From positions 1 through 64,000 of the forward strand of contig NZ_JAIVKI010000002.1 in the NCBI RefSeq assembly GCF_020524905.1: a DNA stretch of 64,000 nucleotides. Direction: 5' to 3'. The translations under genes were made by a program, and so were the position numbers. Position 1 is the first letter of the stretch; the number at the start of each line of letters is the position of its first letter. The notes beneath the pieces are model-generated. The model had not been told where the DNA came from. It saw only the letters and a program-made list of their open reading frames with translations, and searched no databases. This DNA is from Microbulbifer variabilis. Lineage in GTDB: Bacteria > Pseudomonadota > Gammaproteobacteria > Pseudomonadales > Cellvibrionaceae. Of the stretch, positions 42,786-52,925 are shown piece by piece.

Positions 42786-44006
42786 CTATTGTTTTTGGAG
42801 TAACTCCAGCACCTCATTGCTGGGGAAGCCTTTCTCCTCTACGCCGGCGCTCTTCTCGAATGCTTTGATGGCTTTGCGGGTTCCCGCACCGGCTTTGCCA
42901 TCAATCTCACCGTCATAAAAGCCCTTCTGTTTCAGTAATTTCTGTAGTTGCTCAACCTGGCTGCTGTCGAGAGGGGTAAAGGGTCGGTTCCAGTCCTTCA
43001 CCAGAGGAGGGCCTCCGCCGATGCGATCCGCCAGTAGGCCGATAGCGGTGGCATAGCGATCGGAGTTGTTGTAACGCTTGATCACGAAGAAATTCTTAAA
43101 CACCAGAAAAGCCGGGCCGTTACGCCCATCCGGCAACTTCAGTTCCGCTACTGCCTTCTCGCTCGGGAAGGACTCGCCATTGGCACGCTTGACCCCGAGC
43201 TTTTCCCACTCCGCCACGGTCAGCTTGCCGCCTGGCATTTTGTTTGCGGGAATGGAGACCTCATAACCCCATGGCTTGCCGCGCTGCCAGCCATTGCTGG
43301 ACAGCAGATTAGCAGCGGTGGCCAAGGCATCCGGCACTGAGTTCCAAATATCGCGCTTGCCATCGCCATCAATATCCACCGCGTAGGCCTGGTAACTGGT
43401 GGGAATAAACTGCGTATGCCCCATAGCCCCAGCCCAGGAACCCAGCAGGTGCTCTCCTTCAATATCACCGGCCTGTAGAATTTTCAGCGCTGCCAACAGT
43501 TGTTGCCGCCCGAATTTCTTGCGCTGGGGGTCTGCGTAAGCCAAGGTAGCGAGGGAGCGGATTACACTACGCATCACCGTCTCGTTGCCAAGGATGCCGC
43601 CAAAGCTCGACTCCACCGACCAGATCGCCAGGAGGATATTGGGGTCCACACCAAAGCGCTTCTCAATCTTGCTGAGCCAGGGCTTCATCTTCTCTTTCTC
43701 ACGCTTGCCCCGCTCAATAGCGCGCTTTTGCACCCGATTGTCGAAGTACTGCCATACCGGCGCCTTGAACTCCGGTTGGTAGCTGGCTCTATCAAGCACC
43801 CATTGGTCCGGAGAGGTAATGCCCTTAAAGGCCTGGTCGTAAACCTGGGGGGAAATCCCATTTTTAATGGCGGTTTGGCGGAACTCCTTAACCCACTTTT
43901 CGAATGCCGGGTCCGGCTTATCTGCAGCCTGGACGCTCTGAGTCAAAAAAGTTAAACAAAGGGTGAAAACATAGAACAGCGCGGGGAACCGGTGCAATCT
44001 GGGCAT
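42786..44006 (-). CDS. MltB-family lytic murein transglycosylase with peptidoglycan-binding domain
   Basis: The protein has 406 residues from the ATG at 44006 (AAGG eight bases upstream), and begins with a signal peptide ending near VQAAD (about residue 29). The catalytic SLT_2 domain has LAIWSVESSFGG (the catalytic Glu), GSWAGAMGHTQFIPTSYQAYAVDIDGDGKRDIWNS and AANLLSSNGWQRG. The last 60 residues form a PG_binding_1 domain (LQKLLKQKGFYDGEIDGKAGAGTRKAIKAFE). There is no lipobox, so it is periplasmic and soluble. It cleaves glycan strands to anhydro-muropeptides. Its closeness to the T6SS locus is probably coincidental. Confidence 0.92.
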   Translation of the reverse strand: MPRLHRFPALFYVFTLCLTFLTQSVQAADKPDPAFEKWVKEFRQTAIKNGISPQVYDQAFKGITSPDQWVLDRASYQPEFKAPVWQYFDNRVQKRAIERGKREKEKMKPWLSKIEKRFGVDPNILLAIWSVESSFGGILGNETVMRSVIRSLATLAYADPQRKKFGRQQLLAALKILQAGDIEGEHLLGSWAGAMGHTQFIPTSYQAYAVDIDGDGKRDIWNSVPDALATAANLLSSNGWQRGKPWGYEVSIPANKMPGGKLTVAEWEKLGVKRANGESFPSEKAVAELKLPDGRNGPAFLVFKNFFVIKRYNNSDRYATAIGLLADRIGGGPPLVKDWNRPFTPLDSSQVEQLQKLLKQKGFYDGEIDGKAGAGTRKAIKAFEKSAGVEEKGFPSNEVLELLQKQ

Positions 44007-44152
44007 GGGAGTACCTTTGACACGACATTTCGCTCGCACAAGGTTAGAACGAGCCTCTCTCTTCCGAAAGGCGGATTTCTCCAATGGTGTCACCCGCCTG
44101 ATCAGTCATTAATGGGGACAGTGGAGTCAAAGGGAAGTTCTGAGGATTGCCA

Positions 44153-44170
44153 GGCCCTGTGACCAGGGCC
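44153..44170 (-). other. Perfect hairpin after the hemolysin III-family gene
   Basis: Seven-base arms GGCCCTG (44153-44159) and CAGGGCC (44164-44170) with a four-base loop start seven bases after that gene's stop codon on the minus strand. No T-run follows, so it is a weak or non-canonical terminator. Confidence 0.5.
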
Positions 44171-44176
44171 ACAAAA

Positions 44177-44830
44177 TCAGGGAATCACGTAAAAGAGTAC
44201 GGCGAAGAAGTGCAAGATACCGCCAGCCAGCACAAACAAATGCCAAATCGCGTGATGAAAACGCAGGCTGCGCCATAAATAAAAGGCGATACCACCGGTG
44301 TAGCAGAGACCACCCAGTACCAACAACCACAGGCCACCGGTTTCAAGGCTATTCGCGAGAGGCTTGATTGCGGCGATAACCACCCACCCCATCAAAGCGC
44401 TGAGAGTGATCGACAGGGCGCGGATCTTTTTTAATGGGGTAAATTGGATAATCAGTCCCAACAGGGCCAACCCCCAGATAATGCCAAACAACCACCAGCC
44501 CCATGGCCCGCGCAGAGTTACCAGGGTAAACGGGGTATAGGTACCTGCAATCAGGAGAAATATCGAAGTGTGGTCGAGGGTACGTAGAATCGACTTGGCG
44601 CCTATATGGCTTACAGCGTGATACAGGGTAGAGGCGAGGAAACAGAGAATCAGGGTAGAGGCATAGACGCTGGAACTGACGATGTGCCAGGCATCCCCGC
44701 GCAACGCGGCAAAACCAATGAGAACACCGAGACCGGCGATAGCCAGCACGGCTCCGACACCGTGAGTTACGCTATTGGCAATTTCTTCAGCAAAGCTATA
44801 GCGGCTGGCAACGGAAACGGATGAGGTCAT
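44177..44830 (-). CDS. Hemolysin III/TrhA-family membrane protein
   Basis: The protein has 217 residues from the ATG at 44830; a TTG 13 codons upstream is possible. It has seven hydrophobic helices and the PAQR-type conserved positions: SVTHGVGAVLAIAG near the start, STLYHAVSH, LRTLDHTSIFLLIAGTYTPF, and the final HAIWHLFVLAGGILHFFAVLFYV. Members are annotated as hemolysin III but in Bacillus and E. coli are linked to membrane fluidity and lipid homeostasis. It lies downstream of purA on the same strand but 143 bp away. Confidence 0.88.
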   Translation of the reverse strand: MTSSVSVASRYSFAEEIANSVTHGVGAVLAIAGLGVLIGFAALRGDAWHIVSSSVYASTLILCFLASTLYHAVSHIGAKSILRTLDHTSIFLLIAGTYTPFTLVTLRGPWGWWLFGIIWGLALLGLIIQFTPLKKIRALSITLSALMGWVVIAAIKPLANSLETGGLWLLVLGGLCYTGGIAFYLWRSLRFHHAIWHLFVLAGGILHFFAVLFYVIP

Positions 44831-44896
44831 AGATTGGCCCGATTGAATTCTGGTACTGAGTGGCTCCAATAACCACTCGACCGATCACTGGAATCA

Positions 44897-44946
44897 GGTC
44901 TAATGATCAAAGGCCTCACTAAAAATAGCAAGGCCAGGATCAGACC
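44897..44946. repeat. Imperfect 50-bp inverted repeat between purA and the hemolysin III-family gene
   Basis: GGTCT, GATC and GGCC on the left are mirrored by GGCC, GATC and AGACC on the right around an A-rich centre, giving a long interrupted stem in RNA. It lies within the 143-bp gap after purA. There is no T-run. It may be a transcript-end element. Confidence 0.4.
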
Positions 44947-44973
44947 GGCGATTCACAACCGGGCCACTAGGAC

Positions 44974-46308
<1,335 letters not shown>

Positions 46309-46423
46309 CTAACTCAGGTTTCGTTCTGCGGGAGGCCTAGAGGCCCCTACATCAATGGATCTTGCGGAGTTCACCGCACCAATATAGGCACATTATCGGC
46401 ACATCCACTGCGCCCGCCTGTGC

Positions 46424-47617
46424 TCAATCCCGGGGCTTCACCACCCAGGAATTGCCTTCCAATACCAGTTCGCGATCACAGCGCGAATAAACATCACTCT
46501 CTGCGCTATCGGAAAGGGTGGCGATCACCACCTCGCCTCGCTTGCGCAGCTCGTCAACCGTGCGCCAGAGCTCGGCGCCTTGCTGGCCACTCACTTCCGG
46601 CGCGAGTATGGCTCCTTCTCTGGGTGTTGCGCTTATACCCAGGGTATTGAGAGCCACTAAATCACTACTAAATCCCGTTGCCGGGCGATCCCGACCAAAC
46701 ACTGCGCCTATGCCGTTGTAGCGGCCCCCGTTGGCGAGCGCCTGCCCGTGGCCCGGCGTATAAGCGGCGAATACCAAGCCGGTCTCATAGTCGTAGCCGC
46801 GCACTTCACTCAAATCGAAAAAGAGTGTCACCGCCGGGTAGCGCTGCCCCAGAGCCTCGGCGACCTGCTGCAGGTCAGACAATGCATCCAGCAGCGGCTG
46901 CGGTGCCCCCGTCAGCTGCGTGGCGGCCCGCTCCAGGCAATCGAGGCCACCGGCGAGACCGGGTAGAGCCTGCAACCAGGCCGCTACCTGTGAGTTGCTA
47001 ATATTCTCTGACACCCAGCTGTGAACATCGGTACTGGCCTTATTCTGCAGTAGAGCCGACAACTCTTCGCGCTCACTGTCGCCGAGCCCGGCTGCCTCGG
47101 CGAGGCTTCGGTAGATGGCGACATGACCGAGGTCCAAATAAATATCTTCCACCCCGGCAATCTGCAGACTCTCCAGCATCAGGGAGATTACCTCGATATC
47201 CCCACCGAGGCTGTCCACACCAAACAGTTCCGCGCCTATCTGGATGGGCGCGCGCGAGCCCATCGCGGTACGCGGCCGGGTGTGGAGGACCTGGCCCGCG
47301 TAACATAAGCGGTTGGCCCCCGCGCGCGGGAAACTGTGCGCATCGATGCGCGCGGTCTGCGGGGTAATATCAGCGCGGATACCCAGTGTGCGCCCAGAGA
47401 TCTGATCTGTGACCTTAAAGGTACTCAAATCGAGATCACGTCCCATACCAATCAGCAGCGATTCAGTGAATTCCAGCATTGGCGGTATCACCAACTCATA
47501 CCCCCAGCAATGGTAGAGGTCCAACAGTCGGCGGCGCAGGGTTTCAACTTGAACAGCACCCGCGGGCAAAATCTCCGCGATGCCATCCGGCAGCATCCAA
47601 CGATCGGCTTGAGTCAT
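46424..47617 (-). CDS. hisZ: ATP phosphoribosyltransferase regulatory subunit
   Basis: The 397-residue protein resembles class II histidyl-tRNA synthetase but is shorter: a WMLPDGIAEILP start, the GYELVIPPMLEFTESLL motif, LGIRADITPQTARIDAH (motif 2 region), LCYAGQVLHTRP and the C-terminal GGRYNGIGAVFGRDRPATGFSSDL. HisZ partners the short HisG to give allosteric control of histidine synthesis. The presence of HisZ implies a short-form hisG elsewhere in the genome. A terminator-like hairpin sits 46 bp upstream of the ATG. Confidence 0.95.
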   Translation of the reverse strand: MTQADRWMLPDGIAEILPAGAVQVETLRRRLLDLYHCWGYELVIPPMLEFTESLLIGMGRDLDLSTFKVTDQISGRTLGIRADITPQTARIDAHSFPRAGANRLCYAGQVLHTRPRTAMGSRAPIQIGAELFGVDSLGGDIEVISLMLESLQIAGVEDIYLDLGHVAIYRSLAEAAGLGDSEREELSALLQNKASTDVHSWVSENISNSQVAAWLQALPGLAGGLDCLERAATQLTGAPQPLLDALSDLQQVAEALGQRYPAVTLFFDLSEVRGYDYETGLVFAAYTPGHGQALANGGRYNGIGAVFGRDRPATGFSSDLVALNTLGISATPREGAILAPEVSGQQGAELWRTVDELRKRGEVVIATLSDSAESDVYSRCDRELVLEGNSWVVKPRD

Positions 47618-47662
47618 GGTGAAACGGGCTTTTCAGAGTTAATGAGGCACGTCGGCTTCCAC

Positions 47663-47687
47663 AAAAAAACCGGGCGAGGCCCGGTTT
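47663..47687 (-). terminator. Intrinsic terminator between hflC and hisZ
   Basis: On the minus strand a 9-bp stem (AAACCGGGC and GCCCGGTTT, three-base loop) runs into a T7 tract (47669-47663). It lies 118 bp after the hflC stop and 46 bp before the hisZ ATG. It closes the hfq-hflXKC transcript or acts as an attenuator for hisZ-purA. Confidence 0.85.
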
Positions 47688-47805
47688 GCGTGATTTTAGC
47701 ACCAACTGCCGGCAGGAAGGTAGGGCTGTCGCAAGGACAGCCACGACCTCGGGTAAACGGCTGGCGGCTAGGGATAATCCGCTGCCATTTGCCCGGCGGG
47801 CTGGT

Positions 47806-48678
47806 TTATTGCCCTTTAGGATCCTTCAAATAGCGGAAAAACTCACTATCCGGGTCCACTAGCATCATATCGGATTTGCTGCGGAAAGATTCCCTGTAGG
47901 CCTGCAAGCTGCGGGTAAAGCGGTAGAACTCGGGGTTCTTGGTATACGCAGTGGCGTAAATAGCTGCCGCCTCCGCATCGCCGGCACCACGCAGTTCTTC
48001 GGCCTGACGGTAAGCCTCGGACTCGATCACCACCTTCTGACGATCGGCATTGGCCTTGATACGCTCACTGGCTTCCTGGCCCTTGGCACGGTGATCCCGC
48101 GCTTCCAGCTCACGACCTGCGCGCATACGCTGGAACACGGACTCGGAGACTTCCGGCGGCAGGTCGATACGCTTGACGCGCACATCAATTACTTCCATAC
48201 CGAGGTTCTTTTGCGCTATCTGGTTCAAATTCTTAGTGATTTCAGACATTAGCTCGTCGCGCTCACCACTGACCACCTCGTGCAGATCGCGTACACCAAA
48301 CTGGTTACGCAGACGGTCGTTGATCTGCTCCGATAGCAGGCGCACCGCATTGCGCTCGTCACCGCGGGTGGCGATATAGAACTTGCTCACATCGGAGATA
48401 CGATACTTAGCGTAGGAGTCCACCATCATGAACTTGTTTTCGCTGTTAAGCATACGCACCGGGCTGGAATCCACAGTTTGGATTCGTGCGTCAAACTTGC
48501 GCAGCTTTTCCGCAAACGGGACCTTGAAGTAGAGGCCCGGCTCGGTATAGGTGCGCACCAGCTCACCGAAACGCAACAATACGGCCTTTTCGGTTTCCTT
48601 CACCACAAAGGCGCTGGAGGAAACCAACAGGATACCGAGTAATAGTACGACGATAATTCCCAGAGTTTTGTTGTTCAT
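47806..48678 (-). CDS. hflC: HflC, regulator of FtsH protease
   Basis: The 290-residue protein has one N-terminal membrane helix (GIIVVLLLGILLVSSSAFVV), then an SPFH/band 7 domain (EKAVLLRFGELVRTYTEPGLYFKVPF, IDVRVKRIDLPPEVSESVFQRMRAGRE) and a coiled coil. HflC and HflK form a large periplasm-facing cage around FtsH. The AGGAGGTGATGG ribosome site is very strong and overlaps the hflK stop, consistent with coupled translation. Confidence 0.96.
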   Translation of the reverse strand: MNNKTLGIIVVLLLGILLVSSSAFVVKETEKAVLLRFGELVRTYTEPGLYFKVPFAEKLRKFDARIQTVDSSPVRMLNSENKFMMVDSYAKYRISDVSKFYIATRGDERNAVRLLSEQINDRLRNQFGVRDLHEVVSGERDELMSEITKNLNQIAQKNLGMEVIDVRVKRIDLPPEVSESVFQRMRAGRELEARDHRAKGQEASERIKANADRQKVVIESEAYRQAEELRGAGDAEAAAIYATAYTKNPEFYRFTRSLQAYRESFRSKSDMMLVDPDSEFFRYLKDPKGQ

Positions 48679-48689
48679 TCCATCACCTC

Positions 48690-49832
48690 CTAGCGAACAG
48701 TCTGGCTGCGGCGGCTGCTGGCAGCATCCTGACGTAGGCGCTCGACAATACGCTGATAGATTTCCTCGACCATGATCGGCGAAGAGTCTTTGCGCTGGGC
48801 TGCCTGAATTGTGCTCTCCTGCGTCAGCTTATCCAGCGGCAGGTACATCATATTGTTGCCACCCTTAACATCCACCATCACCTTGGAGGTGTTGGACATG
48901 ACATCCTGCACCGCATCCAGATACAGGCGCTCGCGGGTCACTTCCGGCGCACGCTCGTACTCTGTTAGCAGCTTCTCGAAGCGCACCGCCTCACCGCGGG
49001 CACTCTCTACCACACGGGCCTTGTAACCCTCCGCTTCTTCGATAATGCGCTGGGCTTGACCGCGGGCCACCGGGATCACCTGGTTGGCGTAGGCCTGGGC
49101 CTCATTTTGCAGACGTACTTCGTCCTCGCGGGCCTTGGTCACATCGTCAAATGCATCTTGCACTTCGCGAGGCGCCTTGGCATCCGTCAGGTTCACTACA
49201 TCGACGCGAATACCCGTCTGGTAAAGGTCCAGATATTCCTGCAGGCGCTGCTGAGTGTCGGTGGAAACTTGGGTCCGGTTCTGCGAGATCACACCATTCA
49301 GGGTTAGAGAGCCCACCACATGGCGCAGGGCACTGTCGGTGGCTTCCTGCAGACTCTTCACCGGCTCACGCACACGCAACACATAGGATTCCGCATCACT
49401 CACCTGCCACTGCACAGTCAATACCACTTCAACGATGTTGGCATCTTCGGTCAACATCTGTCCGGTGGTACGCTCGGTGCGCACCTCAGTCATATTGACC
49501 TTGGTGACATGATCGATCAGCGGTGGATTCCAGTGCAGACCGGCGGATTCGGTCGAGTGGTATTTACCCAGGCGCAGTACTACCGCCTGTTCGTTGGCGT
49601 TGACCTGGTAAATGCCAAGCCCTGCATAAATCAATACCGCAACAACAATCACCAGCATCCACGGAAAATTACCCGTTCCGGTGCTTGGGCTACCGCCAAA
49701 CAATCCACCGAGTTTCTGCTGGACTTTGCGGAACAGCTCGTCGAGATCCGGTGGGCCATCGTTATTGCGGTTACCACCGCCACCACCCCAAGGGTCTTTG
49801 CCGTTGTTACCACCCGGTTCATTCCAGGCCAT
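48690..49832 (-). CDS. hflK: HflK, regulator of FtsH protease
   Basis: The 380-residue protein has a Gly/Asn/Pro-rich cytoplasmic N-terminus with a run of glycines, a membrane helix (FPWMLVIVVAVLIYAGLGIYQV, about 53-75), then a band 7 domain (EQAVVLRLGKYHSTESAGLHWNPPLIDHVTKVNMTEVRTE) and a helical C-terminus. It is the partner of HflC, 11 bp downstream. GGAG lies nine bases before the ATG. Confidence 0.96.
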   Translation of the reverse strand: MAWNEPGGNNGKDPWGGGGGNRNNDGPPDLDELFRKVQQKLGGLFGGSPSTGTGNFPWMLVIVVAVLIYAGLGIYQVNANEQAVVLRLGKYHSTESAGLHWNPPLIDHVTKVNMTEVRTERTTGQMLTEDANIVEVVLTVQWQVSDAESYVLRVREPVKSLQEATDSALRHVVGSLTLNGVISQNRTQVSTDTQQRLQEYLDLYQTGIRVDVVNLTDAKAPREVQDAFDDVTKAREDEVRLQNEAQAYANQVIPVARGQAQRIIEEAEGYKARVVESARGEAVRFEKLLTEYERAPEVTRERLYLDAVQDVMSNTSKVMVDVKGGNNMMYLPLDKLTQESTIQAAQRKDSSPIMVEEIYQRIVERLRQDAASSRRSQTVR

Positions 49833-49994
49833 CTAAATTACTCCAACTCTGATCATTTAAGCTTTTACTCCGGCGGATTCTAGCATTCCCCGCCGGCAAA
49901 ATATTGCCGCCAAACCTCAGCTATAGGCAATTTAGTCGCAATCGAGGCCGCCTCGCCCACATAACGACTCACTCACAAGAAGCTGACGCTAAGG

Positions 49995-51320
49995 CTACTG
50001 CGCTTCGATATCGCCACTAATATCTCCTTGCGGCAACCACTCCGGCTCTTCACCGGCATTTAAAAATGGGGCCAACAAACGCTGAAAATCACTGCGCGGC
50101 AACAGTAACTGCAATTCGCAGTCGCCATTATCCCGGTATTGCTCGCTCTGCACCGCATTGATCTGATAGAGCTGGGCACGCAAGCGGGATTGTTGGGGTC
50201 TCACTACCAACAGGCCCTGCACCATTTGCTCACCCAGGCGCTCCGCAATTGCCTCGACCAAAAGATCACAGCCTGCGCCAGTCACTGCGGACAGCCAAAC
50301 TGCGCGCGGCACACCCTGTTCATCGCGATCAATGCGGGGCTCACTGTCGGCGATCAGATCGATTTTGTTGTACACCAGTAGCTGTGGAAGATCCGATGCA
50401 CCGATTTCCTCAAGTACGGTCTGTACCTCTTCCATCAGGTGCAGTCGATCGTCTGCAGCGGCATCCACTACGTGCAGTAGCAGTGTTGCCTGCGCGGCCT
50501 CTTCCAGAGTCGCGCGAAATGCCTCAACCAATTTGTGAGGCAGGTGCGAAACAAAACCTACAGTATCTGCAAGGATCATGGCGCCAACATTGGGTAATTC
50601 AACCCGGCGCATGGTCGGGTCGAGAGTCGCGAATAATTGATCGCGAACATACACATCGGCATCGGTAAGCCGATTGAACAAAGTCGACTTACCGGCGTTG
50701 GTGTAACCCACAAGGGAAACCGTGGCCACCTCGGCGCGGGAACGTGCGCGTCGGCCCTGCTCCCGCTGGCGTCGGACTTTCTCAAGGCGCTTCTCAATAG
50801 AATCGATTCGCGCGCGCAATAGGCGACGGTCGGTTTCCAGCTGGGTCTCACCCGGGCCACGCAAGCCAATACCACCTTTCTGCCGTTCCAAGTGGGTCCA
50901 GCCACGCACTAGGCGGGTGGACATATGGCGCAACTGCGCCAATTCCACCTGTAATTTACCTTCGTGGGTGCGTGCACGTTGTGCGAAAATATCCAAAATC
51001 AGGCCAGTGCGATCCAACACCCGGCACTTGAGTTCGCGCTCGACATTGCGCTCCTGGCTGGGGGAGAGAGTGTGATCAAAGATCACCAATTCAGCGCCCT
51101 GCTCTTTCACCACCTGACGAATTTCTTCCAGCTTGCCCCGTCCGACAAAAGTCTTAGGGTCTGGAGTGGCCCGCTGTCCAAAGATAAAACTGACCGGGTC
51201 TGCTCCGGCGGAGAGGGCAAGCTCCTCAAATTCTCGAGGGTCATCTGGGCTGTCTATAGCGGAGAGTTCGAGGTGTACCAGTACTGCCAGTTCACCGGAT
51301 TCCGGTCGATCGAAAAACAA
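49995..51320 (-). CDS. hflX: HflX, ribosome-associated GTPase
   Basis: The 441-residue protein has an HflX N-terminal domain (FFDRPESGELAVLVHLE, DPKTFVGRGKLEEIRQVV, FDHTLSPSQERNVERE), a G domain with VGYTNAGKSTLFNRL (about 201-215), DTVGFVSHLPHKLVEAF and NKIDL, and a C-terminal extension. HflX splits stalled 70S ribosomes under stress. The start is a TTG, as no ATG or GTG fits the conserved N-terminus; the ribosome site is weak. It follows hfq by 136 bp. Confidence 0.94.
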   Translation of the reverse strand: MFFDRPESGELAVLVHLELSAIDSPDDPREFEELALSAGADPVSFIFGQRATPDPKTFVGRGKLEEIRQVVKEQGAELVIFDHTLSPSQERNVERELKCRVLDRTGLILDIFAQRARTHEGKLQVELAQLRHMSTRLVRGWTHLERQKGGIGLRGPGETQLETDRRLLRARIDSIEKRLEKVRRQREQGRRARSRAEVATVSLVGYTNAGKSTLFNRLTDADVYVRDQLFATLDPTMRRVELPNVGAMILADTVGFVSHLPHKLVEAFRATLEEAAQATLLLHVVDAAADDRLHLMEEVQTVLEEIGASDLPQLLVYNKIDLIADSEPRIDRDEQGVPRAVWLSAVTGAGCDLLVEAIAERLGEQMVQGLLVVRPQQSRLRAQLYQINAVQSEQYRDNGDCELQLLLPRSDFQRLLAPFLNAGEEPEWLPQGDISGDIEAQ

Positions 51321-51412
51321 TGGGAAATCTCTGTATGAGGAAGTGGGCGCCTACCCGGCTCCCAGATTGAAGTGGCAGCCGAAAATCCAATTTCAGATTC
51401 ACTCGGCTGCTA

Positions 51413-51432
51413 GCGCCCCGGCAACGGGGCGC
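51413..51432. other. Strong GC hairpin between hfq and hflX
   Basis: Perfect 8-bp arms (GCGCCCCG at 51413-51420, CGGGGCGC at 51425-51432) enclose a four-base loop, 25 bases after the hfq stop on the minus strand. There is no T-run. It could mark the 3' end of an hfq transcript or slow read-through into hflX. Confidence 0.5.
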
Positions 51433-51456
51433 GAGTCTCGATAACGCGCAACGCAA

Positions 51457-51741
51457 TCAGCTGAAAGATTCGCGCTCACCGCCTTCACCATTGCCCTCTC
51501 CGCCGTGTTGTGCGGCTGGATTCAACAGCGGAACGCGCACAGCGCGGGACGGTACGACAGTGGAAATAGCGTGCTTGTAAACCATTTGGCTGACAGTGTT
51601 TTTCAGCAACACCACAAACTGGTCGAAAGATTCAATTTGCCCTTGGAGCTTGATGCCGTTCACCAGATAGATAGAAACCGGTATACGCTCTTTGCGCAGT
51701 ACGTTGAGGTAAGGGTCTTGTAAGCTGTGCCCTTTTGACAT
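51457..51741 (-). CDS. hfq: RNA chaperone Hfq
   Basis: The 94-residue product from the ATG at 51741 (AAGGAGA seven bases upstream) starts [65 protein letters not shown], an intact Sm core with the YKHA motif. A Gly/Glu-rich tail follows. Hfq rings pair small RNAs with mRNAs; in several Gammaproteobacteria they influence T6SS expression, though nothing here shows that directly. Confidence 0.97.
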   Translation of the reverse strand: MSKGHSLQDPYLNVLRKERIPVSIYLVNGIKLQGQIESFDQFVVLLKNTVSQMVYKHAISTVVPSRAVRVPLLNPAAQHGGEGNGEGGERESFS

Positions 51742-51931
51742 CTTTTTTCTCCTTGTCAAAAAGCTGAATGCGGTATGCAGGCCGCAATCGCATCCGCGAA
51801 GTGCGCGGATCAAAAAACGACTGAGGTTGAATACGCGTATAAGTAGTGTAGTAGCGAGCCGGAAAAGGCCGGCCCCGTGAAAACTGACTGACTGAGCTTG
51901 TCGTTTTATAGCCCAACCACGTTATGGATGC
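51742..51931 (-). other. Intergenic region miaA-hfq
   Basis: The 190 bp hold no gene. Read on the minus strand they include a hairpin with arms ATCCGCG and CGCGGAT near 51797-51815 and A+T-rich stretches where hfq promoters are expected, but no convincing -35/-10 pair. In relatives hfq has its own promoters in this position. Confidence 0.45.
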
Positions 51932-52900
51932 TTAAGCGAGAAATTTCAAGGCTTCGGCCAATATTTCATCATTCTCACGCACCCCGCCCTCACTGTCCTG
52001 AGTGGACAAAGTTTCCAGCTCAGGCCAGCGTCGCAACCAGGTCAGCTGACGCTTGGCCAACTGGCGGGTAGCGGCAATTCCCGCAGCAACCATCTCATCG
52101 TAATCGCAGCGCCCATCCAGGTACTGCCACACTTGACGATAGCCCACTGCTCGAATCGCCGGAAGATCCTCGTGCAGGTCACCGCGCTCATACAAACCGC
52201 GCACCTCCCGCACAAATCCGGCTTCAAGCATCCGCCGAAAACGCAGTTCGATACGCTGATGAAGCAGCGACCTGTCGCGTGGCATTATCGCCAATTGACT
52301 CAACCGGTAGCGTTCCTGCACACCGCCTCCAGCCTGCTCGCGACGCAACTGGGACAGAGGCACACCGGTCAACCGATAAACCTCCAGTCCCCGCTCGATA
52401 CGCACCGAGTGATTGGGGTGCAATTCCGCCGCCAACTGAGGATCGACTTGAGCCAGCTCCGCGTGTAAAGCGGGCCAGCCCTCGCGCTCGGCACGCGCTT
52501 CAATTTCGGCACGCAGTTGCGGGTCGGCCTCTGGCAATTTTGCCATTCCCTCTAGGAGAGCACGGAAATACAACATAGTTCCGCCAACCAGTAAAGGGAT
52601 CTTACCGGCTGTGCTGATTTCGTCCATAGCTTCGAGAGCATCTTTGCGAAAACGACCGGCGGAATAGGACTCGCTGGGGTCGCAGATATCGATCAAGCGA
52701 TGGGGATAGCGGGCCAACTCCTCTGCACTGGGTTTGGCCGAGCCAAGATCTAGCCCCCGATAAACCAGGGCCGAATCCACGCTAATTAATTCCACCGGCA
52801 GGTGATCGGCCAGGGCCATAGCCAAATCCGTCTTGCCCGATGCGGTGGGGCCCATCAGGAAAATTGCGCGGGGTTTGTCGCCCAAAGTGCGCTCGCTCAA
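51932..52900 (-). CDS. miaA: tRNA dimethylallyltransferase
   Basis: The protein has 322 residues from a TTG at 52900 with GTAGGTG upstream; the frame extends into mutL without another usable start near the conserved N-terminus. It contains [15 protein letters not shown] (P-loop), [56 protein letters not shown] and [16 protein letters not shown]. It adds dimethylallyl to A37 of tRNAs reading UNN codons. It lies 25 bp after mutL. Confidence 0.93.
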   Translation of the reverse strand: MSERTLGDKPRAIFLMGPTASGKTDLAMALADHLPVELISVDSALVYRGLDLGSAKPSAEELARYPHRLIDICDPSESYSAGRFRKDALEAMDEISTAGKIPLLVGGTMLYFRALLEGMAKLPEADPQLRAEIEARAEREGWPALHAELAQVDPQLAAELHPNHSVRIERGLEVYRLTGVPLSQLRREQAGGGVQERYRLSQLAIMPRDRSLLHQRIELRFRRMLEAGFVREVRGLYERGDLHEDLPAIRAVGYRQVWQYLDGRCDYDEMVAAGIAATRQLAKRQLTWLRRWPELETLSTQDSEGGVRENDEILAEALKFLA

Positions 52901-52925
52901 ATCAACACCTACTTCCCAAACGCGG

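Noticed and set aside
42786-44006. Lytic transglycosylase as a T6SS effector
   Set aside because: It has a standard signal peptide and family architecture for a housekeeping periplasmic enzyme, and it is oriented away from the T6SS genes with no immunity partner.
51742-51813. 24-residue N-terminal extension of Hfq
   Set aside because: The ATG at 51741 has an ideal AAGGAGA ribosome site and gives the universal Hfq N-terminus.
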